Made by a program: the position numbers and the translations under genes | Virus record (IMG/VR): IMGVR_UViG_3300037189_018651 | Span: 29,198 to 93,197 of that record | DNA length: 64,000 nucleotides | DNA from: a virus | Reading direction: 5' to 3' (one strand) | Shown: positions 33,577-41,619 of the stretch, piece by piece | How positions within the stretch are numbered: the stretch's first letter is position 1 | How the letters are laid out: the number at the start of each line of letters is the position of its first letter | Notes under the pieces: generated by a model | The model's database searches: none | What the model was told of the DNA's origin: nothing | What the model saw: only the letters and a program-made list of their open reading frames with translations

Positions 33577-33584
33577 TATTTATA
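33577..33584 (-). promoter_or_regulatory. T4-late-type promoter box TATAAATA (minus)
   Basis: Exact box on the minus strand, 5 nt upstream of the ATG at 33571, consistent with high late expression of the acidic protein. Confidence 0.72.
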
Positions 33585-33606
33585 TTTATGCTAATTTGTT
33601 AGAATT

Positions 33607-34026
33607 TTAACTATTTAATACGTCAGGCCAGGTATTTTTTATACCTTCAAGATCATCAGGTAGTGGCGTGTCAGTAACACCTCTTAGTGCTATTTTCTTA
33701 GCTACAACACGCTGTAACGCTGCTGTTTCACCTGACTCTTGTGCTCTTTGAAATTCTATATCGAGTTGTTGTAGAAGCGGTGTTCTAGCAGCTCTCCATC
33801 TATTACGCTGTATTTCTTTAGCTTTTTCAAAATTAACTACAGCTCCTAGTTCTTCGTCATATTCGTAAGCATCAAAAAAGTAATGATCAACATTAAGTGT
33901 ATCAACAACTTTATAGGATGTATCAGGAGGAACAGTTTGTACAATAACTTCTTCAATAGAAAGAATGCCTGTAGGTGTTACTACTGCTAATTGTTTATTA
34001 ACTTGTGGATATAATATAAATGACAT
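33607..34026 (-). CDS. Tail fibre assembly chaperone-like protein
   Basis: A 139-residue protein whose C-terminal half, EIQRNRWRAARTPLLQQLDIEFQRAQESG..AALQ, followed by KKIALRGVTDTPLPDDLEGIKNTWP, is the common phage tail assembly chaperone pattern (R..RL.AAR.PLL..LD..F..A...G, ALRD, LP...W). Such proteins are often encoded next to the fibre they help fold; here it follows the tail-collar fibre gene by 8 nt. Probably not a virion component. Confidence 0.7.
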   Translation of the reverse strand: MSFILYPQVNKQLAVVTPTGILSIEEVIVQTVPPDTSYKVVDTLNVDHYFFDAYEYDEELGAVVNFEKAKEIQRNRWRAARTPLLQQLDIEFQRAQESGETAALQRVVAKKIALRGVTDTPLPDDLEGIKNTWPDVLNS

Positions 34027-34034
34027 AACATTAA

Positions 34035-34991
34035 TTAACTACCAAAAACCTGTATACAAAAAACTGCAGGGTTATACATAGAACCAGAAGTTTGAGAAAA
34101 TATTTCAAATCCACTAGCTGATAAAGATCCCAAACTAACATATATACCGGTATCACTTGTATGAGTCGCGTTGCCCCATTGAGCTGTTACGGTATAATTT
34201 GCATCAGCTAAATTATTTGCAAAATGTACTGTCCAGTCTCCGGACCCGTTTTTTGTAATGCCTGAAACGTTATATGGTGTACCTCTATACACACCTGTTG
34301 TACCGTCAAAATTCACCCAAGCTTTAGCAACCCCTGGGCTTAAATTATTAACTACATTTAAAACATTTTGAGCACTTAAGCCAACTTGTGTTAACGCTTG
34401 AACTTGAGCGTATTTGATACAAGGAAGAAGTGCTACGTTTTTGGGGCGAGTCTCGGTATCACCTTCAGCGCCTGTTGTTCTACCGTAATCGTTTATTCTA
34501 GTATATGTGCTTGCATAAGCGTCACCACCACCAACGGTTCCATCTGGAAGCGAAAATCCGTGAGCGTGAGATTTAAACGCATCATCTTGCGAACTACCAA
34601 AAGCTCTTCCACTATCAACACCAGCTCCATGGTCCCAGCCTCTTACGAATTGACCTCTTAAATCAGGAAGATTAAAATTGTTTCCAGAACCACCATATGT
34701 ATAACCGATAACATCAAAGAGTGGTTTATAAAGTGTTTTATCTAAAGATTGTCCGTAACACTCAAACCAACCGACAGGAGCAGCAGAAGCAGCAAAATAA
34801 ACGACAGTACCGATTGGTGTTGCATCATAAACATTATCAATGTCAATTCCTGCAATACTACCGATCGCAGCACTTAATGAACATACGCTAACGTCTAGTG
34901 CACTGAAATTACTATTAATAGTAGTTAACGAATCACCTATGCAGTCGGTTTCGGGTATTTGAGATGTGTATGTTGTTCCGTCACAAGACAT
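34035..34991 (-). CDS. Tail-collar fibre with IGDSL N-module
   Basis: A 318-residue fibre. N-terminus CIGDSLTTINSNFSALDVSVC (about 17-37) is the shared docking module, nearly identical to that of the 3610 protein. Residues about 60-190 form a phage tail collar domain: GTVVYFAASAAPVGWFECYG, LYKPLFDVIGYTYG, FNLPDLRGQFVRGWD, then SHAHGF and RPKNVALLPCIKY. A C-terminal beta domain follows (WTVHFANNLADANYTVTAQWG). It lies beside a chaperone gene. Role: short fibre/tip adhesin. Confidence 0.85.
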   Translation of the reverse strand: MSCDGTTYTSQIPETDCIGDSLTTINSNFSALDVSVCSLSAAIGSIAGIDIDNVYDATPIGTVVYFAASAAPVGWFECYGQSLDKTLYKPLFDVIGYTYGGSGNNFNLPDLRGQFVRGWDHGAGVDSGRAFGSSQDDAFKSHAHGFSLPDGTVGGGDAYASTYTRINDYGRTTGAEGDTETRPKNVALLPCIKYAQVQALTQVGLSAQNVLNVVNNLSPGVAKAWVNFDGTTGVYRGTPYNVSGITKNGSGDWTVHFANNLADANYTVTAQWGNATHTSDTGIYVSLGSLSASGFEIFSQTSGSMYNPAVFCIQVFGS

Positions 34992-35000
34992 ATATAAGAT

Positions 35001-35008
35001 TATTTATA
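35001..35008 (-). promoter_or_regulatory. T4-late-type promoter box TATAAATA (minus)
   Basis: Exact box 9 nt upstream of the collar-fibre ATG at 34991, in the 17-nt gap between two fibre genes, so each fibre can be transcribed independently. Confidence 0.7.
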
Positions 35009-36121
35009 TTAAAGAGTTCGTTTTGCCTTCAAATAAGTTACTAAAGTGTTATAGAAATCATATTTAATAGGTGCGTTTAAGCCGTATTTTTCTCTCTCAG
35101 TAACATTTTGCTGTTCTGCTCCAGTTTGATCCATAAAGTAGTAACCGTCTGTTGCTTCAATCATCATAGAATAAGCAGTAGGTGTAGATATCTGTACACC
35201 ATTTAGAAAATCATACGTATGTACGTCGTAGTAATCTGCATTCCATCCTCTATCATGATAATCATATAGTTTTTTATTAGTAATAACTACAGTATGAAAT
35301 TCATTACCTTGACCATGTAAGTAATGTTCGTCTGGATCGGTGAGTGTTATATACGGTGTAGGATCTACACTTGTATGACGACCTACACTATCTGTTGTTA
35401 ATCTGTAAAGTTTTCTTTTATCACTACTATAACAGATAAAAGCCCCCCAAGGATTATCTGCTATAGTTGAAAAATAGATATCCTGTACGTTCAGCCCTAC
35501 AACCTGACAAACACCTGATGCTTGCCCGCTGTTTCTATTACCACCACTATTTTTAAGCCAAGCATGCCAGACTTCACCGTTATTTTTTGCTACTAAGATA
35601 TCACAAGCATGTGAAGGGTTTCTACATAAAATATTATTAACATCTGATAATAATAAAGTTTTTGTTTTCGTATTACAATTAACTTCATATAATTCACCAG
35701 TCTTCATAAGAAAAAACTGTGTATAATACGCAGCGTAATTCGACGGACAAAAAATATCTGCAAAATTATATAGATTATCTGCTATCCAAGGAAATTTTGT
35801 TCTCTTACCCCCGATATCAATACTACCGTCTTGATATATCATTACTTTATTTGCATTACCAGAGGCAATTTTTAATATGTTTTCAACATAATAATAGGTA
35901 TACGAACCAAGTGTTAAAGTTTTTATTAGATTTTGGTTACTAATTATATCACTAATATATCCGTTTTTTTCTTGGGCACTAAAATAGCAAGTACCTCTAT
36001 CAACAAAAGTGTATGCGTATGATTGATACCCTCCTTCCCCTTGTAAGGTAAACTTATTAAGAGGGTCAGGCATTACAAACGTATTGTTTGATGTCGCTCT
36101 TAAAGTATATACCCCAAACAT
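35009..36121 (-). CDS. Beta-propeller-like virion protein (RCC1/kelch-like)
   Basis: A 370-residue protein with repeated units of the type FFLMKTGELYEVN, DILVAKNNGEVWHAW, GAFICYSSDKRKLYRLT and VVITNKKLYDY, spaced about 45-55 residues. This four-strand periodicity suggests a beta-propeller of RCC1 type. No signal peptide and no enzymatic motif. It sits between two fibre genes, so an adhesin or glycan-binding role is likely but unproven. Confidence 0.55.
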   Translation of the reverse strand: MFGVYTLRATSNNTFVMPDPLNKFTLQGEGGYQSYAYTFVDRGTCYFSAQEKNGYISDIISNQNLIKTLTLGSYTYYYVENILKIASGNANKVMIYQDGSIDIGGKRTKFPWIADNLYNFADIFCPSNYAAYYTQFFLMKTGELYEVNCNTKTKTLLLSDVNNILCRNPSHACDILVAKNNGEVWHAWLKNSGGNRNSGQASGVCQVVGLNVQDIYFSTIADNPWGAFICYSSDKRKLYRLTTDSVGRHTSVDPTPYITLTDPDEHYLHGQGNEFHTVVITNKKLYDYHDRGWNADYYDVHTYDFLNGVQISTPTAYSMMIEATDGYYFMDQTGAEQQNVTEREKYGLNAPIKYDFYNTLVTYLKAKRTL

Positions 36122-36123
36122 AA

Positions 36124-36594
36124 TTAGACAATATCACCAGATATCCAAGCTACATCCGCACGGACTACTGCTAAGTTTAATTGAGCGTATTGCTTACGTG
36201 TAGCTAGAGCATTATTTACGTTAATAATTGCTGCAGAGCCTGTTGTACCCATTTTTATTGTACCTACTCCCATCTGTATTAAAACTAAATTAAAACCAAC
36301 AGATAAAACACCTTGAGGGAATGTAACAGTTACAGTAGCACCACTATCAACTAAAATTATTGCTCCGTTATGAGTTGCATCAAGTATAAAATCTGATGCT
36401 TTTGTAATAACATTAGCGGAAAATCGTTGTATTTGTTGACCATCAAAGTTTAAAGGCCCCGTTAAAGTATCGCCTGCGCGGTCCACTTTACTACAAACAT
36501 CTGTATGTAACGAAGTAAAATTACCGTTAATAGTAGCTAACGAATTACCTATACATTCTGTTGCAGGTATATTTGAAATAGCAGTACAAGACAT
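36124..36594 (-). CDS. Short fibre protein with IGNSL N-module
   Basis: A 156-residue protein: N-terminal module CIGNSLATINGNFTSLHTDVC (about 14-34), a DTLTGPLNFDG element typical of fibre shafts, and a small beta domain ending AVVRADVAWISGD. It is the shortest member of the IGDSL family and starts and ends with fibre neighbours 3-28 nt away. Confidence 0.7.
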   Translation of the reverse strand: MSCTAISNIPATECIGNSLATINGNFTSLHTDVCSKVDRAGDTLTGPLNFDGQQIQRFSANVITKASDFILDATHNGAIILVDSGATVTVTFPQGVLSVGFNLVLIQMGVGTIKMGTTGSAAIINVNNALATRKQYAQLNLAVVRADVAWISGDIV

Positions 36595-36606
36595 ATGTGT
36601 GTAAAT

Positions 36607-36614
36607 TATTTATA
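36607..36614 (-). promoter_or_regulatory. T4-late-type promoter box TATAAATA (minus)
   Basis: Exact box 12 nt upstream of the ATG at 36594. Confidence 0.68.
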
Positions 36615-36621
36615 CTATAAA

Positions 36622-38058
36622 TTAGCTTTTACAATTCGGATCAAAGTAATTTATTAGTGTTTCGTAATTTGCCCAAAGCTTATCAATACAACGGTTTATA
36701 ACAGTAGATGTAACAATTTCGTTTTGCCCTACTGTAACCTCCTCTTTACTGTAAATAGGTGGCACGTATGTATTGCATTTATTAGTATTTTTATAGAATA
36801 TGGTATGTCTCATAAATTCTATATCATCCCATAAGCGTTGAAACGATTTATTATAGACCCAATTCTGTACATACTCTTCCTTATTAATTAGTAACTGTTC
36901 TTTTGACCAGAAATTATCCGGTAGAACGCCTTTATTATGTTTTAATATCATTAAGTCAATATCTTTGTAGATATTATCTTGAAATGTAACCAATAAATTT
37001 CTATGCTCATCATGATATAGAGCTTGTATACCGCTTAACCCTGGTACTGTGTTAATTATCTTACTAGCAAAAACACCTGTTCTAAAATACTTTAAAACTA
37101 TGTCATCAAACACTATATACATCATTTCTCTTTTATAGTTATTTGTTATTTTTTTAGGTGTTTGGGTTGTATATTGACTAAACTTATAACTATAAATAGG
37201 TGTACCTGTTAGTGTGATAGATGATGTACTACTATTATAAACGTAGACACCGTTATTAGTTAATACGTGACAGTTACCACTTACATCGACTGACATACTA
37301 ATAGGTGGATTACTATACCCCATATTTACATCATCGATAATTGTTTGCGCCCAAGCACCTGTATTTGTATATCTCTTTATACAAGCGTTACCTGTATCTG
37401 CGACCCATATATAATCAATATTATCAATATGTAAATCACTCGGTTGATTAAATCTTGTAGATGATCTTCTACCTCCAAACCCGCCCCATGTAGTAAACGG
37501 TTGTTCGTTATTAAGCGGTATTGCCTTACTGTTTAAGTAACACGCTATTTTATTTAACCCTTTATCTAAAACGTAAATTTTATTTTTACTATCAATACCT
37601 ATACCTTGTATATTAACATAGTTAAAACCAGTACTGAAAAATAATCTACCGTCAAAAAGTGTTGCTTCATAATTAGATGAAAGAACCTTAATTTGCGTAG
37701 ATGTTGTTAGATATATAATATTATCCTTACTAACTACACCAGTATAATAGCAATCTTGTGTTACAGGTGTTGTAATAAGATTATTCCAGTTATCGTCAAT
37801 ATTAGGTATATTTACATGCCAGATACCAGTCGAACAAGGAGCACCTACAACAACATCAGGGCAATCCGCCAATCGAGGAATCCATGTAGCAGCATACTTA
37901 TGACCGTTTTTAGTATCAGCCCATGTAATAGGATCTTTTGCGTTAACCGATTTTCGAGATCTCCAACTCCAAGATTCACAATATTTACCTACACAATTAG
38001 GATTAATACGAGCATTCGTACATGTAAAATCATCCCACTGTTTATTAGAAATAGACAT
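36622..38058 (-). CDS. NHL beta-propeller adhesin with W/C-rich N-module
   Basis: A 478-residue protein. Residues about 10-80 hold the W/C-rich module CVGKYCESWSWRSRKS, ITWADTKNGHKYAATW and C..C, shared with two other proteins here. The middle is an NHL-type propeller: GIGIDSKNKIYVLDKGLNKIACYLN, QPSDLHIDNIDYIWVADTGNACIKRYTN, MSVDVSGNCHVLTNNGVYVYN. The C-terminus (WDDIEFMRHTIFYK, CIDKLWANYETLINYFDPN) is helical. NHL propellers bind proteins or glycans; here probably a surface tip. A CATAAATA box precedes it (about 38071). Confidence 0.65.
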   Translation of the reverse strand: MSISNKQWDDFTCTNARINPNCVGKYCESWSWRSRKSVNAKDPITWADTKNGHKYAATWIPRLADCPDVVVGAPCSTGIWHVNIPNIDDNWNNLITTPVTQDCYYTGVVSKDNIIYLTTSTQIKVLSSNYEATLFDGRLFFSTGFNYVNIQGIGIDSKNKIYVLDKGLNKIACYLNSKAIPLNNEQPFTTWGGFGGRRSSTRFNQPSDLHIDNIDYIWVADTGNACIKRYTNTGAWAQTIIDDVNMGYSNPPISMSVDVSGNCHVLTNNGVYVYNSSTSSITLTGTPIYSYKFSQYTTQTPKKITNNYKREMMYIVFDDIVLKYFRTGVFASKIINTVPGLSGIQALYHDEHRNLLVTFQDNIYKDIDLMILKHNKGVLPDNFWSKEQLLINKEEYVQNWVYNKSFQRLWDDIEFMRHTIFYKNTNKCNTYVPPIYSKEEVTVGQNEIVTSTVINRCIDKLWANYETLINYFDPNCKS

Positions 38059-38073
38059 ATTGTTAAAAAATAT

Positions 38074-41000
38074 TTATGAGGTACCTCCAGTTACAGTACC
38101 TGCTAATGGTGAATTTAGAACATGACTAATACCTACAATAGCACTACCGACCTGACTTGCACCTCCTCCAGCAGCACCACCTTTAATAGAACCATTTTTA
38201 TTGTTAATTGTAGTATTTTCGTCAAGTAGTATTGCGGTACCACCGTTGTAGTAATAGCTGAGTGTTACCGAACCGTTACCACCACTAGCACCAGACCAAT
38301 ATAACGGTCCGGTTCTATCAAAAGCCGAAGCGCCTTGACCGCCATTACCACCACCACGACCACCTGTACTACTTGAATGGTCACCTGTACCTGCACCACC
38401 AGGGGAACCATCAGCACCTTTAGTAACGTTACCAGATCCACCACCGCCACCGCGTCCTCCAGAATAATCACTACCACCACCACCGCCGCCACCGCCTCCG
38501 GCGACTAATGTTGTGGTACCGTATTTTACATATGTAGAACCACCTGAACCGCCATTATTTACAGAACCTCTTTTTCCTCCAAGGCATGTACCACCAGATC
38601 CTACCGTAATAGTTACTGTTTCACCTGGTGTAACCTCAATAGTACCTGATGATGTACCACCGCCACCACCACCGCCACCAGCACCACCAGCATCCACTTC
38701 TTCAGCAGAACCACCAGCACCGCCAGCTCCAACAAGCGTTACAGAAATACTACCTACATTTTTAAGTACCTTCCATGTTGTACTGTTAGCGTATGTTGTA
38801 GTAGAAGAGGCTCCTTGCGCTCCAACAATCGTGCCGCTATTGTTTAAGGTAAGAGTGGATATTGAAGGTAAAGGTTGAAGGTTCATAGCAGGGCTTGATG
38901 TGTCCTGACTCGCAACAGTTACACCCGGCCACACATTTACTATTACATCAATAGCGATCACCTGATCCCAGTCTCTCAGAATAAGCTCATTCATGAGACT
39001 GAAGTTGTAAGTGTCTTGTTTTACATCAATTATATATACCGGCTTTGCAAAAACATTTACGTGTGTAACAGTTTCAACTACCGGTGCTTGAACCGGTTTA
39101 GGAGCTACAACAATAGGAACATTATTTGTTGCACACGATAGTTCTGTCCATGTTAGTCCAAAAGGATTAGTTGTACAATCTTGAGACTGCCAGGTAAGAC
39201 CTGTTGCAGGAGCTGCTGTTGTATATAATGCAGTACCTAACCAACCAAATGATTCTGCTGTAGTGTTAGGGTATACGTAACCTCTACCTTCTAAGTACAA
39301 TAAATTGTCGTATATTTTAGTTAGTATACTATTAATATTATCCGCTACAACATTATCGTTTGGAGCTATTAATGGTTCATCAGGGTATGGTATAGTAAGA
39401 GCAGAGTCTTGTGTTATGAATTTAGATTCATCAATTTGATCGTACTCATTAACTATAGTTACTATATTTGTAAATGTTTGAGTTACAGAACCTATAACAC
39501 CATAACCGTAATCAATAGTACCTGTAACAGTAATTGTTTTAGGTCCTGTAGATTTATACTGCACAGTGAAGTTATTAACAACATTCTTACCGGTATAAAT
39601 TGTTGTAGGTATATCTGAATCTCCAAAATCAATAGTTAATTGAGTAAGGAAATTAGCACCTTCTATTAAGTTCTGAAAGAATATACTTTCACCTAATTTA
39701 ACATACCTATTAGGAGTGTAGATTCTTATTAACGGTGTACCGTAAATATTAAAAGATGTTGTAGCTTGTAATAAGGTTGTTTTATTTTGCCAATCGTTTG
39801 TAAATGTACCTAAATTGTTAACGTTACATGTTACACTTTTAGTTACGGTTAAATTAGCATGGGTTACGGTTCCTGGAGGAACTGTGTAGTAAGCCTGAGG
39901 TAGATTTCTATCGACTCTAAGGTTGTATTTATAAACATCCGTTACACCATAAACCACGCCCGGCCATACGGATGTTGAAAGCGTCCAGAAATTCGTATCA
40001 CCTAAACACTGAATAGGAGATGAATTTTGACTGCCATCAACAAGAACTGCGCCTTCTTTTCTCCACTTCTTAGGGAACGCTCCCGATCTCATTGTTGTTC
40101 TCCAAGAAGAAGGATGATTTACAAATGAAGAATAATTAGTATCACAGTTTGTAAAATTACCCCACTTCCATACTAAACCATACTTGTCATAACAAGGGTC
40201 AGTAGTTATCTCGCCACATAGCCCTGCTGTAAATGTAGCAGTAAAATACGATATACTACCATCAGGGCTTAAGAAGACATTTTGCGATGTTATACCAGGA
40301 TTAAATATTGTTATAGTCGCATCGTACGGTACTACACTAATACTATTTCTAAATGTTGTATTAGTAGGTAATAGGTTACCGCTAAAATCAACAGTAGTTA
40401 TATAATACGGGTAATAAAAAGGCGTACCGTTATAATCGTTATACCCAATAATAGGAGCCGATGACGGTATTGTAGTGTTACATACTTGTAGTGTTATAGG
40501 TATAACAGGGTAGTTGTATAACGCTGAAGTAATAGATACACTATTAGTATTACTTTGTAAATTACCTGCTACGTTGAATATACCAGTATTGTTATTACCT
40601 ACACTCCAGATGTAGTTAGTCATACTATCGACATAACGAGCAGATAAGTTTATAACTTCTGTATGACCTTCACCGTAAAAACATACACCAGGGCTGTTAG
40701 TGTAATTTGTTGCATCAAGTACTTCATAACTTACACTATTTTTAAAATGATATGTCGGGTATGCAGCGAAATCAGCAACAGGAAACGCATTTATGAAATG
40801 CGCATCCATCCTCTGAAGGTTTATAATATGCGGCGTAAAAAAGCCTGTTAAAGCACCTACACAGGATACAGCAGATACAAATACTTGTAACGAACAAACA
40901 GTAGGAGTACTACAGTTAAAATTAGGATAAGCGAGATTAAATTCAGCTATTGAGTTATATTTAAGATGAGATCTATTTAAAACAATGTCTGTTGTGAAAT

Positions 41001-41595
41001 ACCAATCTTTTAGTTTTGTTTTTAAAGGAAAATAACCTGAACTTAAATTTACTGTGATAGGAAATGGTGTTGTACTTACTAACCGATAGAAACTAGTATT
41101 ACGGGTTGTACTTTCGTAATTTACTAAAAAATCAGCATTTAATCCTGGAAAATTGTCATACGTAACGGTTATAGAAGAACTCGAACCTCCTAAGTACCAA
41201 TTACCGCAAACACCTGTTAGCGATAGATTGTATAATGTACGGGTAGGTATAGTATCTTCATTAGGGCCTTCAAGAGGTACGTACGTAGGGTCATATGTAT
41301 CAGTAGAAAACTCTACGACAATAGGTGTAATACTATCAATAGATAGCTGTTGATCGAATGTATAAGGTGTACGGTTTGCCCCTACATAAGCTGAAAGAGC
41401 ACCAGGCGCTGTTGTTATATCAATAGCCCACTGACCTGTATATACATTAGTTATATTAGTTGCCTTAAAAGGTAAAAATACATCAGGGCTACCTACAATC
41501 GGATTCCAAACAAGTGCAGCCGTTAATGAACGTACAAACGGTTCATTGTTAAATGCAATCGCTGAAACTAATACACTGCTTAATGCTATAGACAT
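38074..41595 (-). CDS. Giant adhesin with PKD-like, W/C-rich and polyglycine tip domains
   Basis: At 1173 residues this is nearly the largest protein of the window. Ig-like beta domains occupy about 1-460. A W/C-rich module (PCYDKYGLVWKWGNF ... SSW ... GAFPKKWRKEG) is near 465-515. A PKD-like domain (LTIDFGDSDIP) is near 660. The C-terminal ~190 residues contain a glycine-rich region (GAGGAGGGGGGGG, GGKRGSVNNGGSGGS, GGRGGGGGSGN) alternating with short beta segments, as in polyglycine-II sandwich tips of S16 gp38-type adhesins. Role: receptor-binding fibre with an exposed variable tip. Glycine codons are mixed, so it is not a simple repeat expansion. Confidence 0.7.
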   Translation of the reverse strand: MSIALSSVLVSAIAFNNEPFVRSLTAALVWNPIVGSPDVFLPFKATNITNVYTGQWAIDITTAPGALSAYVGANRTPYTFDQQLSIDSITPIVVEFSTDTYDPTYVPLEGPNEDTIPTRTLYNLSLTGVCGNWYLGGSSSSITVTYDNFPGLNADFLVNYESTTRNTSFYRLVSTTPFPITVNLSSGYFPLKTKLKDWYFTTDIVLNRSHLKYNSIAEFNLAYPNFNCSTPTVCSLQVFVSAVSCVGALTGFFTPHIINLQRMDAHFINAFPVADFAAYPTYHFKNSVSYEVLDATNYTNSPGVCFYGEGHTEVINLSARYVDSMTNYIWSVGNNNTGIFNVAGNLQSNTNSVSITSALYNYPVIPITLQVCNTTIPSSAPIIGYNDYNGTPFYYPYYITTVDFSGNLLPTNTTFRNSISVVPYDATITIFNPGITSQNVFLSPDGSISYFTATFTAGLCGEITTDPCYDKYGLVWKWGNFTNCDTNYSSFVNHPSSWRTTMRSGAFPKKWRKEGAVLVDGSQNSSPIQCLGDTNFWTLSTSVWPGVVYGVTDVYKYNLRVDRNLPQAYYTVPPGTVTHANLTVTKSVTCNVNNLGTFTNDWQNKTTLLQATTSFNIYGTPLIRIYTPNRYVKLGESIFFQNLIEGANFLTQLTIDFGDSDIPTTIYTGKNVVNNFTVQYKSTGPKTITVTGTIDYGYGVIGSVTQTFTNIVTIVNEYDQIDESKFITQDSALTIPYPDEPLIAPNDNVVADNINSILTKIYDNLLYLEGRGYVYPNTTAESFGWLGTALYTTAAPATGLTWQSQDCTTNPFGLTWTELSCATNNVPIVVAPKPVQAPVVETVTHVNVFAKPVYIIDVKQDTYNFSLMNELILRDWDQVIAIDVIVNVWPGVTVASQDTSSPAMNLQPLPSISTLTLNNSGTIVGAQGASSTTTYANSTTWKVLKNVGSISVTLVGAGGAGGSAEEVDAGGAGGGGGGGGTSSGTIEVTPGETVTITVGSGGTCLGGKRGSVNNGGSGGSTYVKYGTTTLVAGGGGGGGGGSDYSGGRGGGGGSGNVTKGADGSPGGAGTGDHSSSTGGRGGGNGGQGASAFDRTGPLYWSGASGGNGSVTLSYYYNGGTAILLDENTTINNKNGSIKGGAAGGGASQVGSAIVGISHVLNSPLAGTVTGGTS

Positions 41596-41619
41596 TCTTA
41601 GTAATTATTTAAACTAAAA

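Noticed and set aside
38074-41595. Long antisense reading frames opposite the glycine-rich adhesin (for example a proline-rich frame at 38513-38878)
   Set aside because: They are mirror images of Gly codons (GGN read as CCN/NCC); low complexity, no start context and no match to phage gene layout.
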